Assembly (NCBI GenBank): GCA_039968605.1
Contig: JBDVPM010000008.1
Location: forward strand, 806,001 to 870,000
Direction of reading: 5' to 3'
Source of the DNA: Alteripontixanthobacter sp.
GTDB lineage: Bacteria > Pseudomonadota > Alphaproteobacteria > Sphingomonadales > Sphingomonadaceae
Length of the DNA: 64,000 nt
Part shown: piece by piece, positions 34,932 through 45,066 of the stretch
How positions within the stretch are numbered: position 1 is the first letter of the stretch
How the letters are laid out: every line of letters starts with the position of its first letter
Made by a program: the position numbers and the translations under genes
The notes under the pieces: model-generated
What the model was told of the DNA's origin: nothing
The model's input: only the letters and a program-made list of their open reading frames with translations
Databases searched by the model: none

Positions 34932-36736
34932 TGCCCACTTATACCGCCCCGACGCGCGATACCCGCTTCATTGTCAACGAAGTTCTCGACCTGTCGAGCT
35001 ATAACAACCTGCCCGGTTTCGAGAGCGCCACACCGGATATGATCGACACGGTCATCAACGAAGCGGGCAAGTTCTGCAGCGAAGTGATCGCGCCACTCAA
35101 CCAGATTGGCGACGAGCAGGGTTGCACGCGCCACGAGGATGGCTCGGTCACCACCCCCGACGGCTTCAAAGAAGGGTACGAGCAGTATCGCGAGAGCGGT
35201 TGGGGCACGCTGGCTGCGCCGGAAGAATTCGGCGGGCAAGGCATGCCGCACGTGCTTGGCTTCGTGGTCGAGGAATATATGGGCACCGCCAACCAGGCAT
35301 TTGCCATGTATCCCGGCCTCACCAGCGGGGCGATTTCCGCACTGATCGCCAAGGGCTCGCAGGAACAGAAGGATATGTACCTGCCGAAAATGATCTCGGG
35401 CGAATGGTCCGGCACCATGAACTTGACCGAACCGCATTGCGGAACCGATCTCGGCATGATCCGGACCAAGGCCGAACCGCAGGCGGATGGATCCTATGCG
35501 ATCACCGGTACCAAGATATTCATCTCGGCAGGTGAGCACGATCTCACCAGCAACATCATTCATCTTGTGCTGGCCAAGACGCCGGGCGCGCCGGACAGCT
35601 CCAAGGGTATCAGCCTGTTCGTCGTGCCGAAATTCATCGTGGATGAAAACGGCAATCCCGGCGAGCGCAACGGCGTGACGTGCGGCTCCATCGAGAAGAA
35701 GATGGGTATCCACGGCAATTCGACCTGCTTGCTGAATTACGATGGCGCAACCGGGTGGATGGTCGGTGAGGAGAATAAGGGCCTCGCCGCGATGTTCATC
35801 ATGATGAACGCCGCGCGTCTGGGGGTCGGTATCCAAGGCCTCGCCCAGGCCGAAGTCGCTTACCAGAACGCCGTCAATTACGCGCTCGACCGCCGCCAGG
35901 GCCGTGCCTTGACCGGCCCGGCCGATCCCGAAGCGAAGGCCGATCCGATCTTCGTCCACCCCGACGTGCGCCGGATGCTGATGGATGCCAAGGCGTTCAA
36001 CGAAGGGATGCGCGCGCTGACTTTGTGGGGCGCGCTGCAAGTCGATCTGACGCATAAGGCGCAGAGCGAGGAAGAGCGGGCGCAGGCGGACCAGATCATC
36101 GGCCTGCTGACACCTGTCATCAAGGGCTATGGCACCGATAAGGGCTATGACATCGCCAACAACATGCAACAGGTATTCGGTGGGCATGGCTATGTTCGCG
36201 AATGGGGCATGGAGCAGTTCGTGCGCGATTCGCGCATCGCGATGATCTACGAAGGCACCAACGGTGTGCAGGCGATGGATCTGTGCGGCCGCAAGCTGGC
36301 CAGCAATGGCGGTGCGGCGATCCAGGCATTCTTCAAACTGTGCGACGATGAAATTGCATGGGCGAAGGACAATAGCGACCTGTCGGAAATTGCTGAGGCG
36401 CTGGACAAAGCGCTGGGCCAGCAGAAGGCGGCAACCATGTGGTTCATGCAGAACGCGATGCAGAACCCCAACCATCTGGGCGCTGGCGCACATCATTACA
36501 TGCACATCATGGGCATCGTGACGCTGGGCCTGATGTGGCTGCGGATGGCCAAGGTTGCCCTGGACAAGCTGGAAGGCGAGCCGGAGGACAAGGCGTTTTA
36601 CGAAGCGAAGCTGACCACCGCGCGTTACTATGCCGAACGTTTCCTTCCCGATGCCGGTGCACTGCGGCGCAAGCTGGAGGCGGGCAGCGACAATATGATG
36701 GCGCTGGGCGAGGAAGCCTTCGCCACGGCAGCGTAA
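34931..36736 (+). CDS. Acyl-CoA dehydrogenase, long form
   Basis: A 601-residue flavoenzyme oxidising acyl-CoA to enoyl-CoA. Architecture: N-terminal helical domain (LAAPEEFGGQGMPHVL), middle beta domain (MNLTEPHCGTDLGMIRT, with FAD-binding residues), C-terminal helical domain (QQVFGGHGYVREWGMEQFVRD and IYEGTNGVQAMDL) and an extra C-terminal region of the 600-residue class (FadE/DUF-type acyl-CoA dehydrogenase). Chain-length preference is not evident. Coupled to the MerR regulator by a TGATG overlap; a bidirectional terminator follows. Confidence 0.93.
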   Translation: MPTYTAPTRDTRFIVNEVLDLSSYNNLPGFESATPDMIDTVINEAGKFCSEVIAPLNQIGDEQGCTRHEDGSVTTPDGFKEGYEQYRESGWGTLAAPEEFGGQGMPHVLGFVVEEYMGTANQAFAMYPGLTSGAISALIAKGSQEQKDMYLPKMISGEWSGTMNLTEPHCGTDLGMIRTKAEPQADGSYAITGTKIFISAGEHDLTSNIIHLVLAKTPGAPDSSKGISLFVVPKFIVDENGNPGERNGVTCGSIEKKMGIHGNSTCLLNYDGATGWMVGEENKGLAAMFIMMNAARLGVGIQGLAQAEVAYQNAVNYALDRRQGRALTGPADPEAKADPIFVHPDVRRMLMDAKAFNEGMRALTLWGALQVDLTHKAQSEEERAQADQIIGLLTPVIKGYGTDKGYDIANNMQQVFGGHGYVREWGMEQFVRDSRIAMIYEGTNGVQAMDLCGRKLASNGGAAIQAFFKLCDDEIAWAKDNSDLSEIAEALDKALGQQKAATMWFMQNAMQNPNHLGAGAHHYMHIMGIVTLGLMWLRMAKVALDKLEGEPEDKAFYEAKLTTARYYAERFLPDAGALRRKLEAGSDNMMALGEEAFATAA

Positions 36737-36749
36737 AGCTGTTTGCAAT

Positions 36750-36792
36750 AAAAAAGGGGTCGCCGGGCTTTTGCTCGGCGACCCCTTTTTGT
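36750..36792. terminator. Bidirectional terminator between acyl-CoA dehydrogenase and cysK
   Basis: AAAAAGGGGTCGCCGGGC pairs with GC-CGGCGACCCCTTTTT around a short loop. A-run on the left and T-run on the right let it serve both the plus-strand dehydrogenase and the convergent cysK. Confidence 0.93.
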
Positions 36793-36803
36793 TTGGAAGC
36801 GAC

Positions 36804-37724
36804 TCAGCCCTCGGGCAGAAAATCGGGCACTGAGAGATACCGCTCGCCAGTGTCGTAGTTGAAGCCGAGCACCCGCGCTCCGGCGCCGAGTTCGGGCAGT
36901 TTCTTGGCGATCGCCGCGAGGGTGGCGCCGGACGATATGCCCACCAGTATGCCCTCTTCCTTGGCCGAGCGGCGCGCCATCTCCTTGGCGTCTTCGGGAT
37001 CGACCTTGATCGCCCCGTCGATAGACTGCGTGTGCAGATTGTCCGGGATGAAGCCTGCCCCGATGCCCTGGATCGGGTGCGGGCCGGGCTGGCCTCCACT
37101 GATAACGGGGGAGCCTTCGGGCTCGACAGCCCAGGCCTTCATTTTCGGCCAGCTCTTCTTCAACGCTTCGGCGCAGCCGGTGATATGTCCGCCCGTGCCG
37201 ACACCGGTGATCATGGCATCGATCGGGCTATCGGCAAAATCGGCGAGAATTTCCTTCGCAGTGGTTTCGATATGGACCTTGTAATTGGCCGGGTTCTCGA
37301 ACTGGCTGGGCATCCACGCGCTGTCATCCTGCTCGGTCAGTTCGGTAGCCCGCTCGATTGCGCCCTTCATTCCGCCTTCCTTGGCGGTGAGATCGAACGT
37401 CGCGCCATAGGCCAGCATCAGGCGTCGCCGTTCCAGCGACATCGATTCGGGCATGACCAGGACCAGCCTGTATCCCTTCACCGCCGCCACCATGGCGAGA
37501 CCGATTCCGGTATTGCCGCTGGTCGGCTCTATGATCGTACCGCCGGGTTTCAGCGCGCCCGATTTTTCCGCGTCCTCCACCATGGAAAGCGCGATGCGAT
37601 CCTTGATCGATCCGCCGGGATTGGCGCGTTCGGATTTTATCCAGACTTCATGGTCGGGGAACATCCGCGACAGGCGGATGTGCGGCGTGTTGCCGATTGT
37701 GGCGAGAATGTTGTCGGCCTTCAT
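36804..37724 (-). CDS. cysK: Cysteine synthase A
   Basis: A 306-residue PLP enzyme converting O-acetylserine and sulfide to cysteine. PLP Lys41 lies in [24 protein letters not shown] is the substrate loop and [10 protein letters not shown] the phosphate-binding Gly loop. Late [19 protein letters not shown] fits CysK. Its ATG overlaps the stop of the upstream MFS gene by 4 bases. Confidence 0.96.
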   Translation of the reverse strand: MKADNILATIGNTPHIRLSRMFPDHEVWIKSERANPGGSIKDRIALSMVEDAEKSGALKPGGTIIEPTSGNTGIGLAMVAAVKGYRLVLVMPESMSLERRRLMLAYGATFDLTAKEGGMKGAIERATELTEQDDSAWMPSQFENPANYKVHIETTAKEILADFADSPIDAMITGVGTGGHITGCAEALKKSWPKMKAWAVEPEGSPVISGGQPGPHPIQGIGAGFIPDNLHTQSIDGAIKVDPEDAKEMARRSAKEEGILVGISSGATLAAIAKKLPELGAGARVLGFNYDTGERYLSVPDFLPEG

Positions 37725-39013
37725 GGGCTGTGCTCCTGCGATTTTCCTGCTCGTGTATTGTCTTCCAACTCGGGCGGCGGGTCAAAGGTCCGGGTATTGC
37801 GTAAAACCGGGAAGAGGCCCGACCAGATGGCGACTGTGGCGAGGGCCCCGATGCCGCCCGCGACAACCGCCGCTACCGGGCCGATCAGGAAGGCCAGGCT
37901 GCCCGAAAATGCATCGCCCCCTTCATTCGATGCGCTGATCGTCAGCAGGGATACGGAGGACACGCGTCCGCGCTTGTCATCGGGGGTGTGCAGCTGGATC
38001 AGCGATTGACGAATATAGACGCTGAACATGTCCGCGGCGCCCACGATGAACAACATGGCCAGGCTGAACGGCATCGATGTCGAGAACCCGAATGCGATCG
38101 TGGCCAGCCCGAAGATTCCCACCGCGCCGAGCATTTTCGGCCCGACCTGCGTCTTCAGCGGGCGAAACGAGAAATACAGCGCCACCAGCGCCGCACCCAC
38201 CGCCGGGGCCATCGCCAGCTGCGCCAGTCCGGTTTCCCCGACCTCCAAGATATCGCGCGCATAGACCGGAAACAAAGCGGTCGCCCCCGCCAGGAACACG
38301 GCGAACAGATCGAGGGTGATTGCCCCCAGCACCATCTTGTTGTGCACGACGTAGCGCAGCCCGTCGACGATCTGGCCGATTGGACGGCCTGCCCCGGCGA
38401 TCGGAGTACGCGGGACCTGTCCGATGAACCCCAGCGCCGCTACGCTGACCGCGAACAGAGCCGCGGCAATCACATAGGGCAGGGTGGGTATCACGGCATA
38501 GAGATAGCCGCCCAATGCGGGGCCGATAATCATGCCCGATTGCCAAGCGATGGAGGACAGTGCGATGGCGTTCGGCAGGATCGCCTTGGGTACCAGGTTT
38601 GGTGCCAGCGCCGACAGCGCCGGTCCGGCAAAGGCGCGCGCAATCCCGAGCAACACCGCCACGACGAACAACCAGTTCAGCGAAATCGTGCCAGCGTAGG
38701 TGGCCCAGGCCAGCAAGCCTGCACATAGCAGTTGGAGCGCGACGCTGAGCTGCGCCACCTTGCGGCGGTTAAGCCGGTCCGCCGCCAGCCCGACAAACGG
38801 CGTGAGCAGGAACAGCGGCACGAATTGCAGCGCGCCGATAATGGCAAGGTAGCCGGCGGAGGTCTGCTCGCTCAGGCCACTATCGCGCGCGATATTGTAT
38901 GTCTGCCAGCCGATGATCAACAGCATGGCGTATTGCGCCAGCGTCATGCTCAATCGGCTGATGAGGTAGGCCCGGAAATTCGGAACCTGGAGAGGGTGCG
39001 TAGCTTCGGTCAC
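37721..39013 (-). CDS. MFS transporter
   Basis: A 430-residue major facilitator with 12 predicted spans. [13 protein letters not shown] between spans 2 and 3 is the MFS motif A, and the second half carries [21 protein letters not shown] and [16 protein letters not shown], as in the Tet/enterobactin-exporter-like group (MFS_3). Substrate unknown; a drug or siderophore-type efflux pump is possible. Overlaps cysK by 4 bases, so they are cotranscribed. An association with cysteine metabolism is conceivable, but unproven. Confidence 0.9.
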   Translation of the reverse strand: MTEATHPLQVPNFRAYLISRLSMTLAQYAMLLIIGWQTYNIARDSGLSEQTSAGYLAIIGALQFVPLFLLTPFVGLAADRLNRRKVAQLSVALQLLCAGLLAWATYAGTISLNWLFVVAVLLGIARAFAGPALSALAPNLVPKAILPNAIALSSIAWQSGMIIGPALGGYLYAVIPTLPYVIAAALFAVSVAALGFIGQVPRTPIAGAGRPIGQIVDGLRYVVHNKMVLGAITLDLFAVFLAGATALFPVYARDILEVGETGLAQLAMAPAVGAALVALYFSFRPLKTQVGPKMLGAVGIFGLATIAFGFSTSMPFSLAMLFIVGAADMFSVYIRQSLIQLHTPDDKRGRVSSVSLLTISASNEGGDAFSGSLAFLIGPVAAVVAGGIGALATVAIWSGLFPVLRNTRTFDPPPELEDNTRAGKSQEHSP

Positions 39014-39070
39014 CGGCCCGCCATGACAGGCGCGGTGAGGCTAGGAAAGTGTCTTTAGCTGCGTATCACC

Positions 39071-39409
39071 CTAACGTTGGCGGCGCAGCTTCGGGTTGGG
39101 TTGCAGTTCCTCGATCATCGCCAGGAAATCATCCAGGCGAATGATGCGTTCGAACTGCAGGCCGGCGCGTTTGTCGCGTTGCCACATCACATGGGCTTCG
39201 ATCCGGCCTACCACAGGCAAGCGCACGATCACGCGTTGGCCGCGTTCAAGCTCCTGCGCGTCATCGACCATGAAACCGTTGGCTGAAATATTGCACAGGT
39301 GCATTTTCACGTCACCGAGATCGTGGTGTTCCGCGATCACGGGATAATCAATTGGGCAGCGCGAAGCGCGCCGCATATCAGTTACACTGAGCTGGGCTCC
39401 TACATTCAT
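39071..39409 (-). CDS. PilZ domain protein
   Basis: A 112-residue single PilZ domain. Both c-di-GMP motifs are intact: RRASR at residues 13-17 and NISANG about 30 residues later. Probably a c-di-GMP effector. The ATG at 39409 is preferred since GGAGGG lies 10 bases upstream; a more distal ATG at 39469 would add 20 residues. Partners are unknown. Located between the MFS-cysK pair and tyrS. Confidence 0.9.
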   Translation of the reverse strand: MNVGAQLSVTDMRRASRCPIDYPVIAEHHDLGDVKMHLCNISANGFMVDDAQELERGQRVIVRLPVVGRIEAHVMWQRDKRAGLQFERIIRLDDFLAMIEELQPNPKLRRQR

Positions 39410-39533
39410 CGGAAACCGACCCTCCATCCATTCGTCACGAACGGCTTGGTGCCCGAAAATGGCTGACATTAGGTTAAGCTCTTTTGTCCTATAATGGCAC
39501 AAATCCTTGGGAATTGGCGGATTTTAGGCGTTT

Positions 39534-40763
39534 TCAGCCGGTCAGTATCGCATGTTTCTTTTTGCCCAGGCTTAAACGAATTTCGCCGTTTTGCGGTGCG
39601 GCGACCATGTGGCCGGGATCGCGGATCACCGCGTCGTCCAGCTTTACCGCACCTTCTGCCAGCTTGCGCTTGGCCTCCTTGCCCGATGCGGCAAATCCCA
39701 ATCCGGTCAACACCGCGCCTATGCGCATCCCTTCCGCACCCAGCGATAGCGAGGGCAGATCTTCGCCCATGCCGCCACCCGCAAAGGTCTCCGAGGCGGT
39801 CTGTTCAGCGGCCCGAGCAGCATCTTCGCCGCGCACCAGCCCGGTAACTTCATTGGCCAGCACGATCTTTGCAGCATTGATTTCCGCCCCTTCGAGCGCC
39901 TCCAGCCGCGCAATCTCGTCCAGGGGCAGATCGGTGAACAGCTTGAGGAAGCGGCCGACATCGCGGTCGTCCACGTTGCGCCAATATTGCCAGAAATCGT
40001 AAGCGGGCAGCGCATCCTCGTTCAGCCAGACCGCGCCTGCGGCGGTCTTGCCCATTTTCGCACCATCGGCGGTGGTCAGCAGCGGGGTGGTCAGGCCGAA
40101 CAGCTCGCGCCCATCCATCCGGCGGCCAAGTTCGATCCCGTTGACGATATTGCCCCATTGATCGCTGCCGCCCATCTGCAAGCGGCAGTCATAGCGCGCG
40201 GCCAGTTCCTTGAAGTCGTAGGCCTGCAGGATCATGTAATTGAATTCGAGGAAGGTCAGCGGCTGTTCCCGCTCCAACCGCAGTTTCACCGAATCGAAGG
40301 TAAGCATCCGGTTGACCGTGAAATGCGGCCCCACATCGCGCAGCAGGTCGACATAGCCCAGCTGGCTAAGCCAGTCGTCATTATTGACCATCACCGCGCC
40401 GGTCGGCTGATCCCCGAAATCGATCATCCGTTCGAACGCGGTGCGGATCGAGGCGATATAGCTGTCGATCCTGTCCGGCGTCAGCATCTGGCGGCTTTCA
40501 TCCTTGCCCGAAGGATCGCCGATCTTGGTAGTCCCGCCGCCCATCAGCGCAATCGGGCGATGCCCTGTCTGCTGCATCCGCCGCAACAGCATGATCTGCA
40601 CGAGCGACCCGATATGCAGCGAAGGTGCGGTGGCATCGAAGCCGATATAGCCGGTGACGACTTCCTTAGCCGCCAGCGCATCCAGCGCAGAGGCGTCGGT
40701 GGCCTGATGGATATAGCCGCGCTCGTCCAGCAGGCGCATCAGATCGGATTTGTAGGAGGTCAT
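39534..40763 (-). CDS. tyrS: Tyrosyl-tRNA synthetase
   Basis: A 409-residue class Ic aminoacyl-tRNA synthetase. The HIGH-like motif HIGSLVQ follows [10 protein letters not shown], the tyrosine pocket [14 protein letters not shown] is present, and the KMSKS-like loop reads [12 protein letters not shown]-terminal S4 RNA-binding domain ends [18 protein letters not shown]. The start is ATG at 40763; a GTG at 40799 would add 12 residues. Confidence 0.96.
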   Translation of the reverse strand: MTSYKSDLMRLLDERGYIHQATDASALDALAAKEVVTGYIGFDATAPSLHIGSLVQIMLLRRMQQTGHRPIALMGGGTTKIGDPSGKDESRQMLTPDRIDSYIASIRTAFERMIDFGDQPTGAVMVNNDDWLSQLGYVDLLRDVGPHFTVNRMLTFDSVKLRLEREQPLTFLEFNYMILQAYDFKELAARYDCRLQMGGSDQWGNIVNGIELGRRMDGRELFGLTTPLLTTADGAKMGKTAAGAVWLNEDALPAYDFWQYWRNVDDRDVGRFLKLFTDLPLDEIARLEALEGAEINAAKIVLANEVTGLVRGEDAARAAEQTASETFAGGGMGEDLPSLSLGAEGMRIGAVLTGLGFAASGKEAKRKLAEGAVKLDDAVIRDPGHMVAAPQNGEIRLSLGKKKHAILTG

Positions 40764-40973
40764 GGCGTTTGGGCTCGGTTCGTCGATAGGGTGGGGCACA
40801 TGGACCGCATGTTACACGGTCGAGGGGTAAAAACTGGCTCTCCGCCGGATTGCTGGTTGGAGTGCGAAAAGGCAAGGGGAAGTGCGGGTTTCATGGCGCG
40901 CGGCCTAGCGCATGGCTAAGCGTGTAGGACAGAGGCTTGTGCAGGCGGGTCTGCGGCCTTAGCGATTGCGGCC

Positions 40974-41519
40974 ATGATGCCCAACCACGCCCTTACGCTC
41001 CACCCCGATTGTTCGCCCGGCCCGATAGAGGCGGTTACGGCATCGATAGAACCCACCGCCAGCGGCTGCCGCGCGCGGTTTGCACTGCGCGGCGACATCG
41101 GCGCGATCAAGGTACCCACTCACACTCATCCCGAGCGGGAAGACAATCTGTGGAAGACCACCTGTTTCGAAATCTTCTGGCAGCCGGACGAGGGCGCGTA
41201 TTACCGCGAGTTGAACCTCTCCCCATCGAGCAAATGGGCGTGTTACGATTTCGACGGGTTCCGCCTCAACAGCCGGGATGCGCCGGTGGAATCGATATCC
41301 ATCGCCTGCTCCGCAACCGGAGACGAGCTGGTGCTGGAAGCCAGCATCGCCTCGCGGCTGCCGCTGCCAGCGAAGGTCGCGCTGAACGCAATTGTCGAGG
41401 ACAGACAAGGCAACATCCAGTTCTGGGCACTGGACTTTCCCGAAGGCAAGCCGGAGTTCCATAGCGAGGTTTGCCGCGCCATCCATCTGGAGAGTGGTAT
41501 TGTGGAGTCTGGGCGATGA
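40974..41519 (+). CDS. DOMON-like domain protein
   Basis: A 181-residue protein of the DOMON-like family, a beta-sandwich often binding heme or sugars. It has no signal peptide. NLWKTTCFEIFWQP and YYRELNLSPSSKWACYDFDGFR are the family core. It overlaps the NamZ-like gene by 4 bases (41516-41519), a conserved pairing in sphingomonads, so a shared role in cell-wall sugar turnover is suggested by context only. Confidence 0.8.
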   Translation: MMPNHALTLHPDCSPGPIEAVTASIEPTASGCRARFALRGDIGAIKVPTHTHPEREDNLWKTTCFEIFWQPDEGAYYRELNLSPSSKWACYDFDGFRLNSRDAPVESISIACSATGDELVLEASIASRLPLPAKVALNAIVEDRQGNIQFWALDFPEGKPEFHSEVCRAIHLESGIVESGR

Positions 41520-42721
41520 GCGTGAAATTCGGTATCGACCGGCTGCTTGCAGACCCCAAGCTGCGCGCCCCGCTGGAGGGCAAACGCGTATCGCTCGTCG
41601 CCCATCCTGCCTCCGTGACGGAAGACCTCACTCACAGCCTCGACGCGCTGATTGCGGCGGGGGCGAATGTCACCAGCGCCTTCGGTCCGCAACATGGGCT
41701 TAAAGGCGACAAGCAGGATAATATGGTCGAAACGGCGGACGAGACCGATCCGCAATACGGCATCCCAGTGTTCAGCCTTTATGGCGAGGTGCGCCGCCCA
41801 ACCGGGCAGATGATGAGCAGCGCGGATGTGTTCCTGTTCGACCTGCAAGACCTTGGCTGCCGCATCTACACCTTCGTCACCACGCTGCTCTATCTGCTGG
41901 AGGAGGGCGCGAAGGACGGCAAGGAGGTGTGGGTGCTCGACCGCCCGAACCCCGCCGGTCGCCCGGTGGAAGGCACACTGCTGGAGCCGGGGCAGGAAAG
42001 CTTCGTCGGTGCCGGTCCCATGCCGATGCGCCACGGCCTAACGATGGGCGAGATGGGCCACTGGTTCATCGACCATTTCGGCCTCGACGTGGACTACCGC
42101 GTGATCGAAATGGAAGGCTGGCAGCCCGACGCCGCGCCCGGCTACGGATGGCCGGAAGACCGCATCTGGATCAACCCCAGCCCCAACGCCGCCAGCCTCA
42201 ACATGGCCCGCGCCTATGCCGGAACCGTCATGCTGGAAGGCACCAATCTCAGTGAAGGCAGAGGCACCACCCGCCCGCTGGAAGTCCTGTTCGGCGCGCC
42301 CGATGTGGACGCGAAGGCGGTGCTGGCCGAGATGGAACGCTTCGCCCCCGAATGGCTGACCGGCTGCGCCCTGCGCGAATGCTGGTTCGAACCGACCTTC
42401 CACAAACACGCGGGCGAGCTGTGCAACGGCCTGATGATCCACGCCGAGGGGCGGTTTTACGACCACGCGGCGTTCCGCCCGTGGCGCTTGCAGGCGCTGG
42501 CCTTCAAGGCAATCCGGCGGCTCTACCCGGATTACGACCTATGGCGCGACTTCCCGTACGAGTATGAGCTGGACCGCCTCGCGATCGATGTGATCAATGG
42601 GGGGCCGAAGCTGCGGGAGTGGGTGGATGATGCTGCGGCTGAGGCCAAGGATTTGGAGGAGGTTGTTGCGGCGGATGAAACACGATGGCAAACCGTGACG
42701 GATCGGGGATTCAATTACTAG
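41516..42721 (+). CDS. NamZ-like exo-beta-N-acetylmuramidase (DUF1343)
   Basis: A 401-residue DUF1343 protein. The family includes NamZ (YbbC), which releases N-acetylmuramic acid from peptidoglycan fragments. GPQHGLKGDKQDNM near residue 60, DLQDLGCRIYTFVTTLLYLLE, and DRPNPAGRPVEG are conserved. No signal peptide is apparent, so the protein is probably cytosolic and would act on imported wall fragments. The ATG at 41516 is coupled to the DOMON-like gene. Confidence 0.88.
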   Translation: MSVKFGIDRLLADPKLRAPLEGKRVSLVAHPASVTEDLTHSLDALIAAGANVTSAFGPQHGLKGDKQDNMVETADETDPQYGIPVFSLYGEVRRPTGQMMSSADVFLFDLQDLGCRIYTFVTTLLYLLEEGAKDGKEVWVLDRPNPAGRPVEGTLLEPGQESFVGAGPMPMRHGLTMGEMGHWFIDHFGLDVDYRVIEMEGWQPDAAPGYGWPEDRIWINPSPNAASLNMARAYAGTVMLEGTNLSEGRGTTRPLEVLFGAPDVDAKAVLAEMERFAPEWLTGCALRECWFEPTFHKHAGELCNGLMIHAEGRFYDHAAFRPWRLQALAFKAIRRLYPDYDLWRDFPYEYELDRLAIDVINGGPKLREWVDDAAAEAKDLEEVVAADETRWQTVTDRGFNY

Positions 42722-42766
42722 TTCACCGTCCGCCATTGGGGTGGAAAGTAGAAGTTCCCAGAACTA

Positions 42767-43714
42767 CTATTGCGTGACTGGCACCCAGCCCCACGCTTCC
42801 GCTTGCTGGAAGGCGGTTACGTTCTGGCTTGCGAGCATCTTAAAACGCGGTCGCAAAGCTGGCGGTATCGTCTGCGGGCTAGGAAAACGTTTGATAAATT
42901 CAGTGCGCAGCAGCTCGCCATGTGCCGAGCCGCGTGTCAGCATCGCATGAACATCGGTTGGATAATATTCGAGCAGCACGTCTGCGACTGCGATGGCCTC
43001 GTTATAGCGGCCTTGGCTCATCAACCATTCGGTCACGGTGCTGGCCATGACGGCGATACTCTGACGTTTGGTCAGCGTCCCCAGATAAATACCGCTTACC
43101 ACCTGTGCGTCGGTAACGCCCATTTTTTGGTGATACTCGCTCTCACGCGCGGGGTGGCCTCCGCTTGTCGACTCTATCGCAATGCTGCGGCCATTGGTCG
43201 GGTTGGTGTAACGCATGAACACATGCAGCGGCGCGGTCGATAGCGAGACGTTCAGCCCCAGCCTCTCGGCCACGATAAGCTGCAATATCGGCATCGAAAC
43301 GCAGTTGCCTCGGCGGGTGTCGAGATAGGTGGCGAGCAGCTTGTTACGCAGGTCACGGCCATAAGGGTCGGCATGGTCATGGGCGAATGGCCTGCTCCCG
43401 TTCCATGCGCCTGCTTCGTAAATGACCTGACGCGCTGCTTTGAGCTTGGCTATATCGTTGCTGCCTGATGCGATACGTGCCGCTGCACTCGCGAGCTGGT
43501 CAATCTCGGCGATCACCGCTGCCTCGTCCAATTCTGGCGCGATAATCGCATCGAAGGTCAGTTTTGCCCGCTCGTAATTTAGCTGGCTGCCAGGTGCGGA
43601 TAGAACGGCGCGGACGGTTTCAGCGGGAGATTGAGCAAAGGCTGGCGAATTAACCGCCACCATAAATAGGAGAAGCAGGGTATGAAAGATGTATCGCAAA
43701 GCTGATGGAATCAT
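42767..43714 (-). CDS. Secreted transglutaminase-like protein
   Basis: A 315-residue protein with a signal peptide ending NSPAFAQ. The core resembles the SirB1/Transglut_core2 fold: RRGNCVSMPILQLIVAERLG with the candidate Cys, PLHVFMRYTN with the His, and SIAIESTSGGH with the acid. The C-terminal half is helical and TPR-like. Last gene of the AT-rich three-gene islet. Overlaps the upstream membrane gene by 4 bases (43711-43714). Catalytic activity and role in this position are unproven. Confidence 0.75.
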   Translation of the reverse strand: MIPSALRYIFHTLLLLFMVAVNSPAFAQSPAETVRAVLSAPGSQLNYERAKLTFDAIIAPELDEAAVIAEIDQLASAAARIASGSNDIAKLKAARQVIYEAGAWNGSRPFAHDHADPYGRDLRNKLLATYLDTRRGNCVSMPILQLIVAERLGLNVSLSTAPLHVFMRYTNPTNGRSIAIESTSGGHPARESEYHQKMGVTDAQVVSGIYLGTLTKRQSIAVMASTVTEWLMSQGRYNEAIAVADVLLEYYPTDVHAMLTRGSAHGELLRTEFIKRFPSPQTIPPALRPRFKMLASQNVTAFQQAEAWGWVPVTQ

Positions 43715-44121
43715 TGATTCGCTAAAGAGTGGTTGGAAAACCAAAGCAATTTAACGACAGCTACCGCAAGGCTTGCGCAAATCAATATGCCTGTTGGGTA
43801 TAAAACCATCGGGTCGCGCCAATTACTTATCGTGTTATGAAACAAAGCAGTCGCTACGGCAGGAACTATAAATATCACCAGCCTCGAAGGGTCATGACCC
43901 GAAGCGTAGGGAATGAAAAAGCATACTACTAACATAAACAAATATATTGGAGAAGTCAGGAGCATGGCACTGAAAACGGAATCTTCTAGTGTCCTAAACC
44001 TGTATAAGGCCATATCCCCCGTAGCCTGATAAATAAAATACATTATGAAGGTTGCAAAGAACGTGTATACGAGAGCCTCGCACAATTTCATAATGATTGT
44101 TATTTTGAGAGCCTCAATCAT
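43711..44121 (-). CDS. Small four-span membrane protein in the mini-RHS islet
   Basis: A 136-residue unrecognised protein with hydrophobic segments near residues 15-32, 48-70, 80-95 and 110-128. Rather AT-rich (38-47% GC in the stretches counted), unlike the genome. It starts one base after the stop of the mini-RHS gene, so it is coupled to it, and its stop overlaps the transglutaminase-like gene. In this position it could be an immunity or anchoring partner, but this is inference only. Confidence 0.7.
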   Translation of the reverse strand: MIEALKITIIMKLCEALVYTFFATFIMYFIYQATGDMALYRFRTLEDSVFSAMLLTSPIYLFMLVVCFFIPYASGHDPSRLVIFIVPAVATALFHNTISNWRDPMVLYPTGILICASLAVAVVKLLWFSNHSLANQ

Positions 44122-44122
44122 T

Positions 44123-44902
44123 CTAGCAGGTTCTCACCGCTGTTCCTGAGCATAGACTTCCATTTTCACGAGCTGCGGCGGTAAGCGCATCACCTATGGC
44201 CACTCGATCGTCAAAGCTGCCAAAATCTATGTCCCGCCCGAGACCTTCTCGGACAGAGTCAATAACCTGTCGCGTGTTGCTATCAGATAGACCAAAGAGG
44301 CCAGCAGCAGCCTCTCGGCCACTGCCATTCAATAGGCCGTTTATCTCACCTACAATGCGGCCTCTTGCTGAGGATGATAGGCCATCCAGTTGCTCTTGGA
44401 GTTTCCCCTGTTCGAAGCGAACAAAATCACGGTCATTCTGCGCTATCGAGGTGTTGCCAGAGTAAACAAATCCAAGACGAATTTGATTGGCTCGTTGAAG
44501 ATTGGCCGACTCTAATACCGCGCCAGAACTTCTCAAGAAACCGACTGCCTCATTCGAAACTCCGGACCCCACTAGTTCAGCACTAGCGAGTGTATTCACC
44601 ACTGCTGATGCTGCACTAAAAAAGCTCGTTCGACTGGAGATGCGTGAGTCGCCAGCTAGACGCTGATAGCGGTAGGCTCTCATGCAGGTCGTTCCAGAGC
44701 CATTAAAACCCATCAAGGCTACGCAGGTCTCGCCTGTCGGGTCGACACCATTTATCGGGTCATTCCCAACATAGGCATAGAGGTTCACGTTATCCTCATA
44801 TCCAACGGGGTCTGTCTGTAGATATCGAGCTTGCGCGGGCGTCGCGGTGAAAACCGCTAGGGTGATTACCACTGCTGCGGGGGTGAAAATCGGCATGCGC
44901 AA
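44123..44902 (-). CDS. Mini-RHS core protein with signal peptide and unique C-terminus
   Basis: A 259-residue protein. The TTG at 44902 is favoured because GGAG lies 7 bases upstream; ATG at 44896 is next. A signal peptide ends TPAQA. It is followed immediately by the RHS-associated core signature [14 protein letters not shown] plus [18 protein letters not shown]. Normally this core closes a large RHS barrel protein and precedes a toxin tip. Here it opens the mature protein and a roughly 200-residue unrecognised C-terminal domain follows, rich in Ser, Gly, Asn and Arg. Start of the AT-rich islet. Confidence 0.8.
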   Translation of the reverse strand: MRMPIFTPAAVVITLAVFTATPAQARYLQTDPVGYEDNVNLYAYVGNDPINGVDPTGETCVALMGFNGSGTTCMRAYRYQRLAGDSRISSRTSFFSAASAVVNTLASAELVGSGVSNEAVGFLRSSGAVLESANLQRANQIRLGFVYSGNTSIAQNDRDFVRFEQGKLQEQLDGLSSSARGRIVGEINGLLNGSGREAAAGLFGLSDSNTRQVIDSVREGLGRDIDFGSFDDRVAIGDALTAAARENGSLCSGTAVRTC

Positions 44903-45066
44903 AACTCGTCTCCCCTGATGATGGAAGTTGCTATAACACATCGCCAAGTAAAAGCCATGCCGATATTGCTGGCGGGGGTCTCATTGCTGATCCCGCACTC
45001 CGCTAGGATATTTGACGAACGAATTTGAGGTTGGGAGAAACATCTGGAAATAGGTCGAAAGAAGAC

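Noticed and set aside
34757-37099. A 780-codon open frame antisense to the acyl-CoA dehydrogenase
   Set aside because: Composition mirrors the codon structure of the dehydrogenase and of cysK; no family motif, rich in Arg/His/Ala as usual for shadow frames in GC-rich DNA.
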